This document shows, one piece after another, positions 1-35,700 of a stretch of 64,000 bases of DNA (the stretch's first letter is position 1; every line of letters begins with the position of its first letter). The notes under the pieces are model-generated. The model did not search any database. It worked only from the letters and a program-made list of their open reading frames with translations, and was not told the origin of the DNA. The stretch covers positions 16,470,720-16,534,719 of the forward strand of contig OX457032.1 in NCBI GenBank assembly GCA_949752745.1, written 5' to 3'. The DNA is from Protula sp. h YS-2021 (taxonomy: Eukaryota; Annelida; Polychaeta; Sabellida; Serpulidae). The position numbers were made by a program, and so were the translations under genes.

Positions 1-2640
1 CCGCTGTTATCACGAGTTGTGTATTCAACACCAACACGATGTAAGCATCGATTACATATCATTGTCGACACAGGTACGATCAATTGGTCGAGTACGAAGT
101 GATGTCGTGATAGCGACGAGCTGTCACACGGCAGTATGGCGGTTATACGCAACTGTCGCGAGTTTTCAAAAACACGATACGGTGTAAGCATAAATCATTA
201 TATATGTATAATCACGTGATCGTGTGCGAGTCGTTGTCGTGGCAGCAGCGGCCTGTCACACGGCAGCGTTACTGCTATACGCAACTCTCACCATGTCAGC
301 ATGGCACGATCATGTGACTTGTGCCTACAGTGGCGTATCACTCAAGTCTAGGCCTTGTTTTCTATGATACGTGACCCGGACAAATTGGGTGACAAAGGGG
401 TTGCTAATCCCAAGGTTCCGAGTTCGGTTCCAGCTCGGGAGGGAGACAGGTATGACGTTCGCCCCAATGCCTCAGCTAAGCGAATGCAGTGGGCTAGATC
501 ACCTATCACACGAGTAGAGTATGCTACGAGTAGTCATTGCCACGGCCAACAGCAGTGACGGTGACTAGCTAAAGTTATCACAAATGTGTTTGCTACGGGT
601 TGTCACTGTCACGACCCGTAACGATGTCCATTATGTGACAGATCGATCATACCATGAGTTGTGACTGTCACGTATCCTATTTGTGACGAGTCATGACTAT
701 GAGCACTCGTCGCTGGAACGGATCGGTGCTATCACAACTTGTCCACATGACGGGCCGTTGCTGGTCCGACCCGTGACTATGGCAGATTGTCACATGTCAC
801 TCGATGCAGTGACAGGATTCGACGCAGTGTCGAGTCGCTCAGGTAACAGGTGGTTGACACAGCTACACCCTATACAATCTGATAGCGCACCGCTCTCACG
901 AGTCGTGTACGCAGCGGGTCGTCACTGTCACGACTCGTGGTACTGGCGAGTCGATCATGTGATAGGTCATTGCTTTCACTGGTCGTATCGGTGACGGGTT
1001 GTCATTGTCACCACCCGCACGGGAGACGAGCCAGTCAAGTGATGGGACGGGTCGCTGCTGTCACGTGTTGTGTATGGGACGAGTCGTGACTTTGGCCACT
1101 CGTGACTGTGACTGGTCGTCACTGTCGTGGGTCGTCCACGTGACGGGTCGTATCTGTCACGAACCGTAACTGTGCCGAGCTGGTGTCTGCAGTAACTCGA
1201 TCATGCGTCACTCAGTGCAGTGAGGGGTATCGACAGGTCGCGCATGTCACCGGTCTACACAGCGTCTTAATCACGTGTTGACGTGGCTGAATCCGCTTTT
1301 TATCACTGTTTTCAATGTTTCTTCGCAGTCGTCAGTGGGTCGTGTTGTATTTTATTTTAACAACTCTTACAGTAACAACAGTTGTTATTATATATATACG
1401 TAGCTTTCGTTTTGTTGTAGACCTGCAGCCGATCTCGTGTTAACGTCGCTGCTGACACAAGATACTGCAGCAACTTTTCCTTGGAAAGGCTGCAATCATT
1501 GTCTATTTCTGTGTCAGTCTTGCAAGCGTGGTCGTGTTGCAGTGACTTGCGTGCCGAGTAGTTGATGGGCTGGCTTCCTGTAGTACGGCTATTGAGTCAT
1601 GTAGTGATTGTCACAGCGACAACGGATTTGTAGCGGCACGTCAACTCCACACTCTGTCGTGTCGTTATATCAGTGACAGTGTGCATCCATCATCTCGGTA
1701 TTACTATAAGAGGATTCCCTATCTTTGTCAAGGTCCTATAGCTTCAATAGGGGGTTCGTGCATTGGTTTTCTACGTGAATTACTTCGAATGCCGGTGATA
1801 TTATCATCACGATTACGTGATCATGTATGTGTCGCTGTTCTGCCTGCAGCGACTCGTCACCCTGACTGGTGTGATTATTCTTACGCTACTGTCACGGCTG
1901 TTCCGATGTCTGTTGCTGTGTTGTCGCTGTGCCGACTCAGATATGCAACGGCGATGTGGTCGGTAGTTATGTGCCTTCTTGTCGTGTTTCTCACGACTTA
2001 ATTGACCATGTGAATCCTTGCCTGTATTTCGTAGTCAGACGCGACCCGTGATTCTGACATGTTGTGTGTGTGGCATTTGTCGTTATTGTCATGACTCGTG
2101 CATGCAAAGGGTCATCACTCTCACGACCCGTGGCAGTGACAGGTCAATCATGTGACGAGTTGCTGCTGCCATGGGTCGTACATGCAACGGGTCGTCAATG
2201 TCACGCCCCGGGGCAGTGACGGGGTCATTCGTGTGACTAGTTACGAGTCGTGCATCGTCAGTCTCCACCGTGGCGGTGACGGGTCGATCTTGTAACCGGT
2301 CATTGCTGACACGTGCTATGGGCCTGCCCTGCGTGACTGTTGCGACTCGTCGCTGTGACTGGTCGTCGCTATCCAGGGTCCTCCACGTGACGGGTTGTCA
2401 TTGTTACGATCCGTGACTGCGAAGGGTGGTCACTGCGGCGGGTCGGGTGTGCAGCAACTCGATCACTGATCATCAGCTGCGGTAACGGGTATCAACGAAG
2501 TGTTGAGTTGAGCATGTCACGGGTCACTCGCGCAATGTCTCGATCATATGTTGCCGTTGCCGTATCGATTGTCAGTGTTTTTATGCGATTTAAAGTTTGT
2601 GTTACATTAGTTTAGTTTGTGTTACATTTTATCGACTTAT
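1..2640. repeat. Tandem, motif-rich repeat block
   Basis: No gene is visible. The sequence is built from short permuted words such as 'gtgacgggtcgt', 'tcactgtcacgac' and 'cgactcgt' that recur every few tens of bases on both strands. A larger period of about 1.26 kb is also present: the word 'gcagtaactcgatca' near 1190 reappears as 'gcagcaactcgatca' near 2450, and a 'gttgtagacct-cag' segment near 1415 reappears near 2655. Open frames here have no family resemblance and look like by-products of the repeat. The same sequence class returns at 62190-63110. It is possibly the terminal or 5' part of a retroelement, since a reverse transcriptase relic follows it, but that link is inference. Confidence 0.6.
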
Positions 2641-3599
2641 GTGGCTTTCTTTCTGTTGTAGACCTACAGTCGATCCCGAACCCGTGAGCTTACATCAAGC
2701 AGGCCGATGATCCACACACGAGCTGCGCAGCATGTCTACCGATCTGAGGCATACAGCTATGCACTTTGGAGAATCGTCGAGACCAATGTGTGCACCTGGA
2801 GGATCCAATCTTTTCTTTGCTGTAGAAGCTAGAAGAATCGGCTCGTGTGCGGGCTAAAGATCGTAAGCGTTCGAAGAACGGTAAGTCGTCTGCGCACAGT
2901 TTCGTTTCAAGATGCGATCTTCCAAACCTTGTGCAAATTTGTGAAACCTGCAGACAATTCACTGTTTGATCGTGTATTTTGATGCAATGGTGGCAAAATC
3001 TTCCGATCTATTTAAGCTGCATGCTTACCTGCCAGCTTCTTTGGTGGTGCTACGGCGGATGAAACGTAGTCACATTCAAATATCATTGCAGACGACGCTT
3101 GCAAACGGCGATTTGCACCAATAGACGGTCAATAGTAACTTTTTTCTCACAAGACATTCTCATGTGTAGACCTTTGATCCAGTAGCACAACAGGCCAAGG
3201 CAGTGACACTCTTCCACCCGTCCATGCCAGCGACCAGGAAGCGTTTAGAGTCTTCAGCGGCATCTGCTCCATAGGCCAAGAAGCCAAGGTGGACAATAGA
3301 AACCCGGTTGCTCTTTCGAAGTAGAGTAACAGTTACTCAGAATATCCGGTCGACCTTGCCCACCGATCTCGCACAGATACTTTAAGTTCTTATGAAGAAC
3401 TGGTTTCTTCATCAGTCAGATCGAGTGCAAAGGTACCCATAGAGGTGAGGCTAAAGAATTTTTGCAAGCTTAACAATTACTCGGTGTTGGGGATACCCCT
3501 TTACCGTTTGCAAGGGACAAGTCGGGTCACCAGATCCTTCCTTCGTTGGCCAAATTTAGCGATCTTTTTATGTCATGTCTTTAGTCACGTAAGCAACGG

Positions 3600-4375
3600 G
3601 CTTTATATACAATGAGTAAAGAACTTTTAGACAACAAAAGCCATAGAAAAGATGCCTGTGGTCGCTCACGGTTTTTCAGTCGAGTCTTTATTGTACCAAA
3701 AAGTCGGGCAGCTGGCGCCTAATTTTTCAAAATTCAAGCAGTTCTTACATCTCATATCTGTACAAGTCAGAGCATGTGGGCCGTTTCAGTGAATCTCTCC
3801 GATGCACACCTTTTTATTATTAACATTATGTATCCATCGGGGTAGGAGAGGTGAAATATTGGTTTCTCGCTCTACTGTTCGGGTTGTCGAGAGTACCGTT
3901 TTTGTTCACCCACCGTTTCTGACCACTTTACTAAAAGAGTAAGGTGACTCCGGTCTGCTGCTGTGTTCCAAGAAGTCGAGTTGATTCCGGTTTAATGGAG
4001 AGCGTAATCGTAGATTTTGAAAGGGTCACAGCGTTTTCCACTCAAAATCGAATTGAAAAATTGTCAACTCTGATTGCTCAAGCCGTGTTCACCTCCAAGT
4101 CTCGGGTTTCTCTGTTGGAATCACTTCTCGGTTTTGTTAGTTGCCAAGGAGAAGACGGTCGAGTTAGGCAGGCATCATTTTTGCCAGTTTCAGCGTGTTG
4201 TTTGGTTTGGGGGCGTATAACTTCTCCCAGGGCAGAATTAATCTTGTCTCTGTCATTTACTCCTCTTCGACCACAATATAAGATCTGGTCGCAGACTTGT
4301 AAAGCAGATTTTACGTGGAAACTGCAGTTGCCTCTTGATGTCCATCAGCATTTACCAGCCATCTGTAGATGCTAA
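3600..4375 (+). mobile_element. Decayed DIRS-like retrotransposon pol segment
   Basis: Frame-by-frame translation gives pieces typical of a DIRS-type pol. Near 3655-3700 is RSRFFSRVFIVPK, like the first reverse transcriptase block. Near 3775-3830 is MWAVSVNLSDAHLFII, corresponding to reverse transcriptase motif A with its catalytic aspartate (family form S-x-D-x-x-D-A-Y). At 3944-4375 an open frame contains SLLESLLGFVSC followed by a segment like the RNase H linker of DIRS and Ty3 elements. The pieces lie in different frames with stops between them, so the copy is dead. The flanking 2641-3600 is probably its 5' or gag part but carries no recognisable domain. The assignment rests on motif memory, not on a search. 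Confidence 0.5.
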
Positions 4376-27152
<22,777 letters not shown>

Positions 27153-28610
27153 TCAACAAACCGTGTCCCTCAAAGCAGTCCCGTGACCAGATTGTGGGGT
27201 GTAAAATGTAAAAACACATTGCAACATCCAAGATATTTATCATGGTCTGTTTATGGAGCAATGTGAGGGGCATTGCCATGGGAAATAGAAGTGCTATCAG
27301 TGTGTGCTTTTCTGTGCTAAATCCAGCGATTGCATTTGTACCCACAAATTCAAAAAGAAATGTGGTGATGATGGATGTGTGTGCGTGTGTGTGAGTGGTG
27401 TGGTTTCAGATGCAGAAAGATTATCATTAAGTACAGCTAGAGAATTTGCCTTACCGTGATATACTGAGAGGTTATGGTGAGGCCTGAAAATTATTATTCA
27501 GTTACAATGATGTGTTGTTTAGAAGTGCCCTATGGCCAAAAAAAAAATGCCTTAATGCGCATATACTTTTAGGGTATTCACTTTGTTCAGCTGTGCACTT
27601 TTGCGAGCACCGTTGTTGGTTTAGTGTTCGTGATTATTCGCAGATATTATTACAAAGCGAGAAGTCAGTTTTGTTCATGAATATTTTTTACCTCAGACCG
27701 TAAACTTAGGTGTGCGTGAAATGTGTTATCAGCTGTGGAAGTAAAGGAAAAAAAGTGATCTCTTGTGTATATTTTAAGTTGCCACGCCACAGCTGCACGT
27801 CATGAATGTTGTGAAAGCATCCTCCGAATCGCGTCAGGTTTAAAAATATATATAATTAAGTGAGAAAGTTAGTAAATGTTTCCCCAGATAAACCTCATTC
27901 CTCAGATGTTTTTCAGTTTTGGTTTGTGAGAATAATTGCTCAGTTGCTCTTAGTGTTATTTTTGCTGTGTGGATTTTTCTGGTGTCTGGGTAAATGGCCT
28001 CCGACGTTCCCCGTACAATGAAGCATGTGATCTTTTGTTACACTTAGTGGCGATTCGCGGCTGTATACAGTGAGTTGAGCGAATCACACGGGAATTCCCT
28101 GTCGATGTAGGCGTTATTCAATAGATTGTGTTGTATTCTTTATGTTGGTCGACTTAATCCAGGGTATCCCTTTTTAAGCAGAACAAACTCATGAAAGAAG
28201 TTTATAACTTATGGTTGTAATTTGCTCAGTTGATCCGTCGGATCTTAATGCCCACTATTTTAAAGTGGACCGTGAATGAGTTAAACAAACATTTGAACTG
28301 CTATTCCATTCATTAAGTGTACACAAGCAAGTTTTGTCCAGTGCGTTTGTCTGTGTGGGAGGGAGGAGGGATGGGGGCTTGAGGGGGGGGGGGGGGTACT
28401 TGTGGATTGATATCGTTGCGAGAGGGTATACGCTACTGATAAACTCGCTCGATTGAAACTGAAATATATGAAAGTTGGAATTCATGAAACAATTATAAGT
28501 TCTGTTTATAGCGGAATTAGTTTGGTTTTCAATATAGTGTCTTGTCCATTGCATTAAGAGGCAGATAATCTTTGATATTTTTGTAATAAAAGCGAAAAAT
28601 AAAAATTAAA
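27153..28610 (+). other. Probable 3' UTR of NUP210
   Basis: No coding exon is visible downstream of the stop codon. A canonical AATAAA lies at 28585-28590, followed by A-rich sequence, and is a plausible polyadenylation signal; earlier ends cannot be excluded. The MITE-type word 'gattgtggggtgtaaaatg' lies at 27190, only about 40 bp after the stop. A 13-14 base G run lies near 28383. Confidence 0.4.
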
Positions 28611-29002
28611 TAATAAAAATAATAAAAAAAATTAAAAAAGAGAATTTTTTCTTGTGTTGCATTCCCGTGGTTGAGAGTCAGACATTTACATAATTTTTAG
28701 CAATCGACTTGTGCACATTCTCTATCTGAGCAACATTGATAACAAGACTATGATCTTGTGAAAAATAATCCAAGGGCCTCACATGAATTTTCAAATAAGG
28801 AGTGATGCTGGTTACTCGTTAAATAAGCCAGCGAGAGAGCACAGCCACAACCGGAAATGAAAGTCTAAGAAGGTCAAGGTCAAACGGGTGAAACTGAGTC
28901 AAGCTCCGTTGCTGTAAAACAGATGACCTCTGATTAGCTCCATCTGTTGTGTATAAACACAGAGCGGAGAGATATTTTAAAAAATAGTTCCTATCTTCTA
29001 TG

Positions 29003-30127
29003 GTCTCTGGTCGATTCGGCCCTTTACCGATTCGGCCCTACCGATTCGGCCCTTTGTGAAAGTCGATTCGGCACCAACTTGGACGATTCGGCCCTCGGCG
29101 TTTCGGCACCAAATTATCGACCACATGTAAACATTTTCTTCTTTAGGTTAGAATTCACCGGACTTGTTTTAGCGTGTAGAATGTCATATAAAGTCATTGA
29201 TATACAATAAATCCTTTTTTTTTTCTTTTTATTTATATGTTAAAATAAATTAAATTTTACACACCACAATTCCGCCCACTGCAAAGCTGATTTCGGTTAG
29301 CATCGAGTTACTTAAAATGTCCTAAAATCTAATACAACTGTTTGAATGACACGCTGAGTAGGGATTTAGTCTGATGTCGGGGCAGGGGATTAGCATTACG
29401 GGTTGATTCCAAATCGCAATTGTGATTAAGGCATGTTCTCTGGTATCTCAAATAGCGAATAAACGCAAGATTTCAGTGGAGTGAGTTAATTGCAATTTAC
29501 TCCGTGATATACTATGTTGTAAAGTTTAACAGACGTTTCTTATTGGTTATTCATGATTAGTTTTGCAGTATTTTAACTATAAAAAGCTCCCCAAAGGCGC
29601 TCGAAAACCATTTCCAATTTATGAGTCTTGAGAGAATGCTTTGAAATTTTGTTTTTTCCGGACGCATCGAATGAACTTGTGTGCAATCGTTATTGTTTGG
29701 ATAAATTTAATTAATCAAACCTTTGAAATGTCGGATAAATGCACTAAATGTGAACAGGACTTGAGGCCACGATAGTAAATTGTAAAATGTGTGGATAGTT
29801 CTGCTTTGCAACATCGGATATGTGGATCAAGTATCTCACAAAGAGAGTACCAACGCGCAAAAAAGGTAAATTTGCACAATTTTGTGTAGAAACCAACGAA
29901 TGTGTATGAACCAAATGTGTAGAAACCAACCGAAACTCAAACTGTGGTGAAAAAGATCCCTATGGAAAGGATGTTTTTTATGGTGTGTAAAATGTGGACT
30001 GCATCAAAGTAGTTTTGAAGCGGATCTAAAAATAGAATAATAATAACAAAACATGGTGCCGAATCAACCAAAAAGGGCTGAATCGGTTAAGGGCCGAATC
30101 GGCAAAGGGCCGAATCGACCAGACCCC
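29003..30127. mobile_element. 1,125-bp terminal-inverted-repeat DNA transposon (non-autonomous)
   Basis: The left end reads 'gtctctggtcgattcggccc' and the right end, reverse complemented, 'ggggtctggtcgattcggcc'; both ends carry several further 'gattcggccc' subterminal repeats. The element is flanked by a perfect 9-bp direct repeat, 'tcttctatg', at 28994-29002 and 30128-30136, consistent with a target-site duplication. There is no transposase-like frame. A second inverted pair, 'ttttacacacca' at 29256 and 'tggtgtgtaaaa' at 29980, lies inside, suggesting a nested MITE. An 8-9 bp duplication recalls hAT, P or Mutator-like groups, but the termini do not identify one. Confidence 0.8.
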
Positions 30128-30136
30128 TCTTCTATG

Positions 30137-32633
30137 AGTGCTATTTTCGCGGAATAACCAGTGGGTATGCGGAATGAAAAAGATGTGTTATACACAACCA
30201 ACCAAACCGCCGTAAAGGTTGGCTATTGGACAACAACGGGTCTAGGTCAAAATAAAAATGACGTGGACCTATTTACTATGCGGCGTCATCTTTATACCAA
30301 ATATTACAGGAAACGGATTGTCAGGGTGTTAGTAACGGCGATGGACGGGGGGGGGGGGGGCGGAACAACACACCTACAGCTATAGCTTCCCTGCGGAGCC
30401 TGAAACCCGGGTGGGGGCTAATAAAAGTCAGACATTTTCTATCTGTTTTATTGCCAGACTTTTTTTTCATTTCTCCACTGTGTAATCAAATCTTTGATAC
30501 GTTTTAATCGATACACCGGTACGAATTCAGTACACCTGAGACACAAGAAACCGTATGCAGTACAGTCCAATACTTAACATTTGCAACAAGTACACGCTAT
30601 GCAATTCTGCAGCTACAAACCAATATCCTTCAAATAACTTATGACATTTTTTGCAGAACATCTTCAAATACTGAATATAACTCAGAGTATCTAAAACTGT
30701 AGTACCCGACGCGTCAAAAGACCAGTTTGGAAGACTTAATCATTCACTTCGGAAAGTAACACTTCACGGGTGGTATTTTTTCAGGAAGGGGGAGGGGTGT
30801 TGCCAATAAGTATGACTCGAAAGCCAGCAATTCAGTTCCTCACCGGACCCAACGACGCCTCAAATGGCTGTAGAAGCAAACGTTTCAAGGCAGTGCTAGA
30901 AGGTCGAACCTGCAGCAAAGGTCGACGCCTCGCTGCACAACGAAAGGCGTAGGTGGTGACACTATTCTACTGCATTCTACAGAACTACTCCGCCAGTTAC
31001 TGACAGGCTTTGCTTTTCCGCTCCCACCATAATGTAGACAAAGCCAGTTACCACCCTTCCAAATCCTAACCCAGCCCAACGCTCAGTTTTGTTGCACAGA
31101 CAAACGTTTCGAACCAGCGCTGAAAGACCAAGTAAGCGGCGAGGGTCGAGCGAAGGGCGTAGATCAGGATAAGTACGGCCATCTTTTCTTTGAGAGATCA
31201 TATCGGCGCGTTTATTTATTAATATTATTTTTGTATTTATTTATTTTAATAAGTTTTGAGGAAAGGGGAAACATATTCCTATTTATCTATTTAAGTTCCA
31301 ATATCCATGGCGAGTAATGCGGGAATCGTAAATAAGTGAGAATCTATTTTTGCCATATGTTTGCAGAATATCCTTGTCGACTAGTCTAGATTTCCCGTCT
31401 AGGCCTAATCCCATCTTCCAAGCTGCCTAATTGTCACATTATTTATAGGATGTATAACTTATCCAACTTACACAAACGTCGAAGCACCACAATTCCGTGC
31501 CCAATAAAAAATAATAACTTGAGAAATAAATAGTTAGAAACAAACAACACCACAACGAGATTTTACCTAAAATTTAAAATATACTACTGTCTTTATGGTA
31601 CAAACTAAAAAAAAAAAACATTTTGCAACTGAGTATCACAAACCAAAATACATATATGTGTGTATATAGCGAAGATAAATAATAAAGATAAATAATTAAA
31701 ACAAAATAACAAATATAATAAATATCGAAGTGTATGCGTTGGCTACTTTCTTCTACGGATTTCAATAAATAAACGCTACATATTCACAGAAGACCTGACC
31801 TAAATTACAAGCTATGTTCATCTCATAGTTATCTTTTTAAAAATAAAGCAAACCTCAGCAGGATATCACCAACAGCACATAAATATATGTTTAAATTTAC
31901 GAAAATTTTCGGCAGTTTAAAGCACAACCTCACATCGCCAAAATTAGCTCCCAATGTGTTCTGTTCTAACGCAAAGAAACTTAGACCAAAAAACTTGTGT
32001 AGAAAGTTTGCCCCTCACAATATTGAGCTTTCAGCATTGAGATCATGCTTTTCGACTTTATTTCACTGATCGTTTGTTTGGTCGTGAGTTGGTCTTTCTA
32101 CGTAAGTTGTCCAAGTGGAACGCTCCAACTGAAATTCACCACTATCACAAACGAAGCTAAAAAAGACACTACTAAATTCGTCGATTTGGTGAAAAGAAAT
32201 TATTCGTTCATCTCTCTGTAAACCATCTAAAAGGCCACCAAGCACATGAGGACGGAAGCGTATGGGAAGCTCGAATTTTTCCGCAAGAGACTCATAAACA
32301 AACACAAGCATTACACACAGTGAGAACACAATGATGGCAAATCAACGGCAACATTTTTTTTCTTCGTACCTAACTTCTGGACGTCAAATAAAAAAAAATC
32401 ACAACCTGCAGTGAGATCCACACGTTTCACCATTAGCACAACCAATAACAGGTATCACAGTTATCTCACTAGCGCTGCATTGACAGAAATCAGTATAATT
32501 ATTCTCTTTTTTCATTCCAAGAACAGAATAAGCTCCCTGGACCGCAGACAGCAACCCCTAGAACCCCTCCCCACCCCCCACCTCCACTCCCCCCCCCCCG
32601 CCTCCCACTAACTCGTCTGCTCTATTTCTCTGC
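30137..32633. other. Intergenic space between convergent genes
   Basis: No supported exon was seen. A G run lies at 30346-30361. Two related segments of about 70 bp, containing 'gcaaacgtttcaaggcagtg' near 30878 and 'acaaacgtttcgaaccagcg' near 31099, look like a diverged duplication. Several TTTATT words on the + strand between 31210 and 31250 read as AATAAA on the minus strand and could end the transcript of the minus-strand gene. Pyrimidine runs occur at 32560-32600. Confidence 0.4.
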
Positions 32634-32775
32634 AGAAGCACTTTTTTTGCACGATACTGGGACCGAATTCGCGAGGTTCAGTACACCACTGACCACCACA
32701 CAGTTATTCTACTCTTTCCTTTAGAAGCACTTTTTATGGACAATACTGGAGCCGAATTCGTGGTACTCGTCCATG
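32634..32775 (-). repeat. Duplicated 3' end of the last actin exon
   Basis: 'agaagcactttttttgcac' at about 32634 followed by 'gatactgggaccgaattcg' repeats, with differences, the sequence at about 32723 that encodes the actin C terminus and stop ('agaagcactttttatggac', 'aatactggagccgaattcg'). The offset is about 87-89 bp and the downstream copy lies in the 3' UTR. Confidence 0.75.
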
Positions 32776-35700
32776 AAGATCCACTGCTGCGTGAAGGAGG
32801 AGAGGTTGGCCAGCGTGGCACCCCCCTGCCACACCAGGTAGCGTCGCTGCTCCGGGCTCTCAACACGCACGCACTTAGCCAGGTTGTTAGGGCACAGGTC
32901 CACCAACTCTTTCTGCATGCGCGCGGCGAAACCAGGAAACATTGTGGTGCCACCTGCCGTCAGGCCACAGAAAAATCATGACAAAAATGCACTACAAGAT
33001 GCTCGCTAATCTGTCTAGAAATCAGTAAAATATTAACAAAAAAATGAGTTCTTGTCAAAGAAAGGAACTTTGTGTGCAATCTCAAGTTACAAACTAAGAT
33101 CAGAGAAGAAAGGGTGTGAGGTGGTGGTAGTGGGAACGGGAAGGGGGAGGGGGGTGGCGGTAGGGGTAGTGTTGTCCGACAGAATGACTTTCTGGCTCAG
33201 GCCTCAATGTCCTTGGTCACTCAATAAAAGTTGTATAGGGGAGGGAGACTTACCCGAGAGTACAAGATAAGTGAGTGCTCAGACCTCAGGTCCTCGGCCA
33301 CCTTCTGCACGCTGTGGCATAGGGTGAGGTGTGTTTGTGGGGGGGGGGGGGGGGGGAGGGATGGAGAGGGAGACTTACCCGAGAGTACAAGATAAGTGAG
33401 TGCTCAGACCTCAGGTCCTCGGCCACCCTCTGCACGCTGTGGCATAGGGTGAGGTGTGTTTGTGGGGGGGGGGGGGGAGGGATGGAGAGGGAGACTTACC
33501 CGAGAGCACGACGTTAGCGAGGAGCTCACGCCTCAGGTCCTTGGTCACCTTCTCGACACTATGGTACACGGCGCGGTGTATCCCCCCGTGCTCTCTGCCC
33601 AACACCCGCGGCTGGAACAGCGCCTCAGGGCACCTGTCAATCACAAGGTTCCCCACATTGTCTCTCCTTGATGTGCTTTGTAATAAGTAAATTATATTAA
33701 TAATTTCTATCTTTATTCAGCTGTCAAAAGTACCACTGTTATAAGCATCTTTCAGCTTCTACTGACTGCTCACGTAAATTGATGATCAGAAGCGGCAAAG
33801 CGGATCGTGGGTGGGCACTAACCCATCACCATCATTGTTATTATGATCACCTTATTCTACTGATTAATCTTTTTTTCTGTCACCTGAAGCGCTCACTGCC
33901 AATAGAGACCACGTGACCATCGGGAAGGGTGTAGTGCTTCTCAAGCGTAATGTCACAATCGTTGACGCGGTAGAGTTCCCGCATGTAGTCCTCCGCCACA
34001 TAACATAGTTCCTCTTTCATGTTCTTGGCGATGTCTCTCTCCGCACTACTTTGCATAACCACTCCACTTTCATGCATCAACTGTCAACAGATTAACATTA
34101 ACATTTTGGTTTCCCGTCCTTTCATGTTACTCATTTCATATAAAGGGAATGTCTCTAAAGTGATGAAGAATTTCTAAATTGCCCAAATATTCGACCCTTA
34201 AGCCCGATTACAAAAATAATGACAGAAAAAACTCGTGAATTTTAACACGGAACCCTCTCCTTTCGGTGTACTGGAACCGAGAGTTTATTCGTGTATGTTT
34301 TATAGAGAGTACGTGTACTGGTACACGTAACTGACCTTGACGAGGTAATCGGTGAGGTCTCTGCCCGCCAGATCGAGTCGATGCGTGGCGTGCGGAATCT
34401 GACAGCCCTCGTACACGGGCACGATGTGACTCACGCCGTCGCCGCTGTCAAACACTAAGCCTGCCACAACAAACACACGCCCTACTTCATGCACATTGTA
34501 CACCAAAGACTGTCCGAAGGAACCTCCCTTAGTGTCCTCGTAAGAAACATATATTTGGTCGTTTTAAGACATTTCGGCCTCGAGGCAAACTCGACCCACC
34601 CCCATAATGTGACTCACGCCGTCGCCGCTGTCAAACACTAAGCCTGTCACAACAAACACACGCCCTACTTCATGCACATTGTACACCAAAGACTGTCCGA
34701 AGGAACCTCCCTTAGTGTCATCGTTGGAAACATATACTTGGTGGTTTTAAGACATCTCGGCCTCAAGGCAAACTCGACCCACCCCCATAAGGCATCGTAC
34801 CTGTCGTGCATCCGGTAGCGGAGAGCACCAGCAAATAGCTTACCTGTCGTGCGCCCGGTAGCGGAGAGCACCAGCACACAGCTTACCTGTCGTGCGCCCG
34901 GTAGCGTAGAGAGCCAGCACCGCCTGCACCTCCACGTATGTCGCCGGCACTGCGAACGTTTCGAACATGAGCTCGAGCATGCGCTCTCGGTTCTTCTTGG
35001 GGTTCTGCGGTGCCTCCGTCAGCAGCACGGGATGCTCGCTGGGGTCCGCACGGAGCTCGTTGTACAGCGCGTGGTGCCAGACCTGGCGACAGGAAGTACT
35101 TCAATTACAGCCATGACCTACTTGCTTGGAAAATTTAAAAGTAATACAAACATCATTCTGCGAAAAACTATTATTTTTCACCAGATTCGAAAGGTAAAAA
35201 TTGAAAACAAACGCACCTTTTACTCTGATTTTGACTACATTCGCACCACATTCCCTCCAAATTTCGGGACTGTCCAAGAAAACTGGTAAGATTAGATGGC
35301 TGGTTTTCATAGAAGTGCCTTTTGACCCACAAAACAGTTTATTTTCGAGCTCCATTAGGCTTTTTTGCAAACAGGAAAAGGTTTATTTTTCTTGATTCAC
35401 CAAAAACGTCTTTAAGAGGTTTTAGAGATTGTATGCAATATAGAGTGGAAAATAAGTCAAAACCATCAGCGACAGCTGTTCAATTCTCAGTGGACTGCAT
35501 GTTATAAAACATTAGTAAAATTGCTGTATAAACATTTTGAAAACATATAATCAAATATTTTAATACTCCTTTTTTTCTTTTCCGTTCAAACGCTGGAAAA
35601 AACCTAATGTGCAACCGCACCTTCTCCATGTCGTCCCAGTTTGTGACTACACCATGCTCCAGGGGGTAGTTCAGCTTGAGTACGCCGCGCATGGTCTGGG

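Noticed and set aside
683..994. Plus-strand frame of 103 codons, and a similar one at 1681-2001
   Set aside because: Both fall in the motif-rich repeat block and their peptides only mirror the repeat words.
31000..31200. Short minus-strand frame beginning MAVLILIYALRSTLAAYLVF that resembles a signal peptide
   Set aside because: It stops after 38 codons, no splice donor continues it, and it lies in the probable 3' region of the minus-strand gene.
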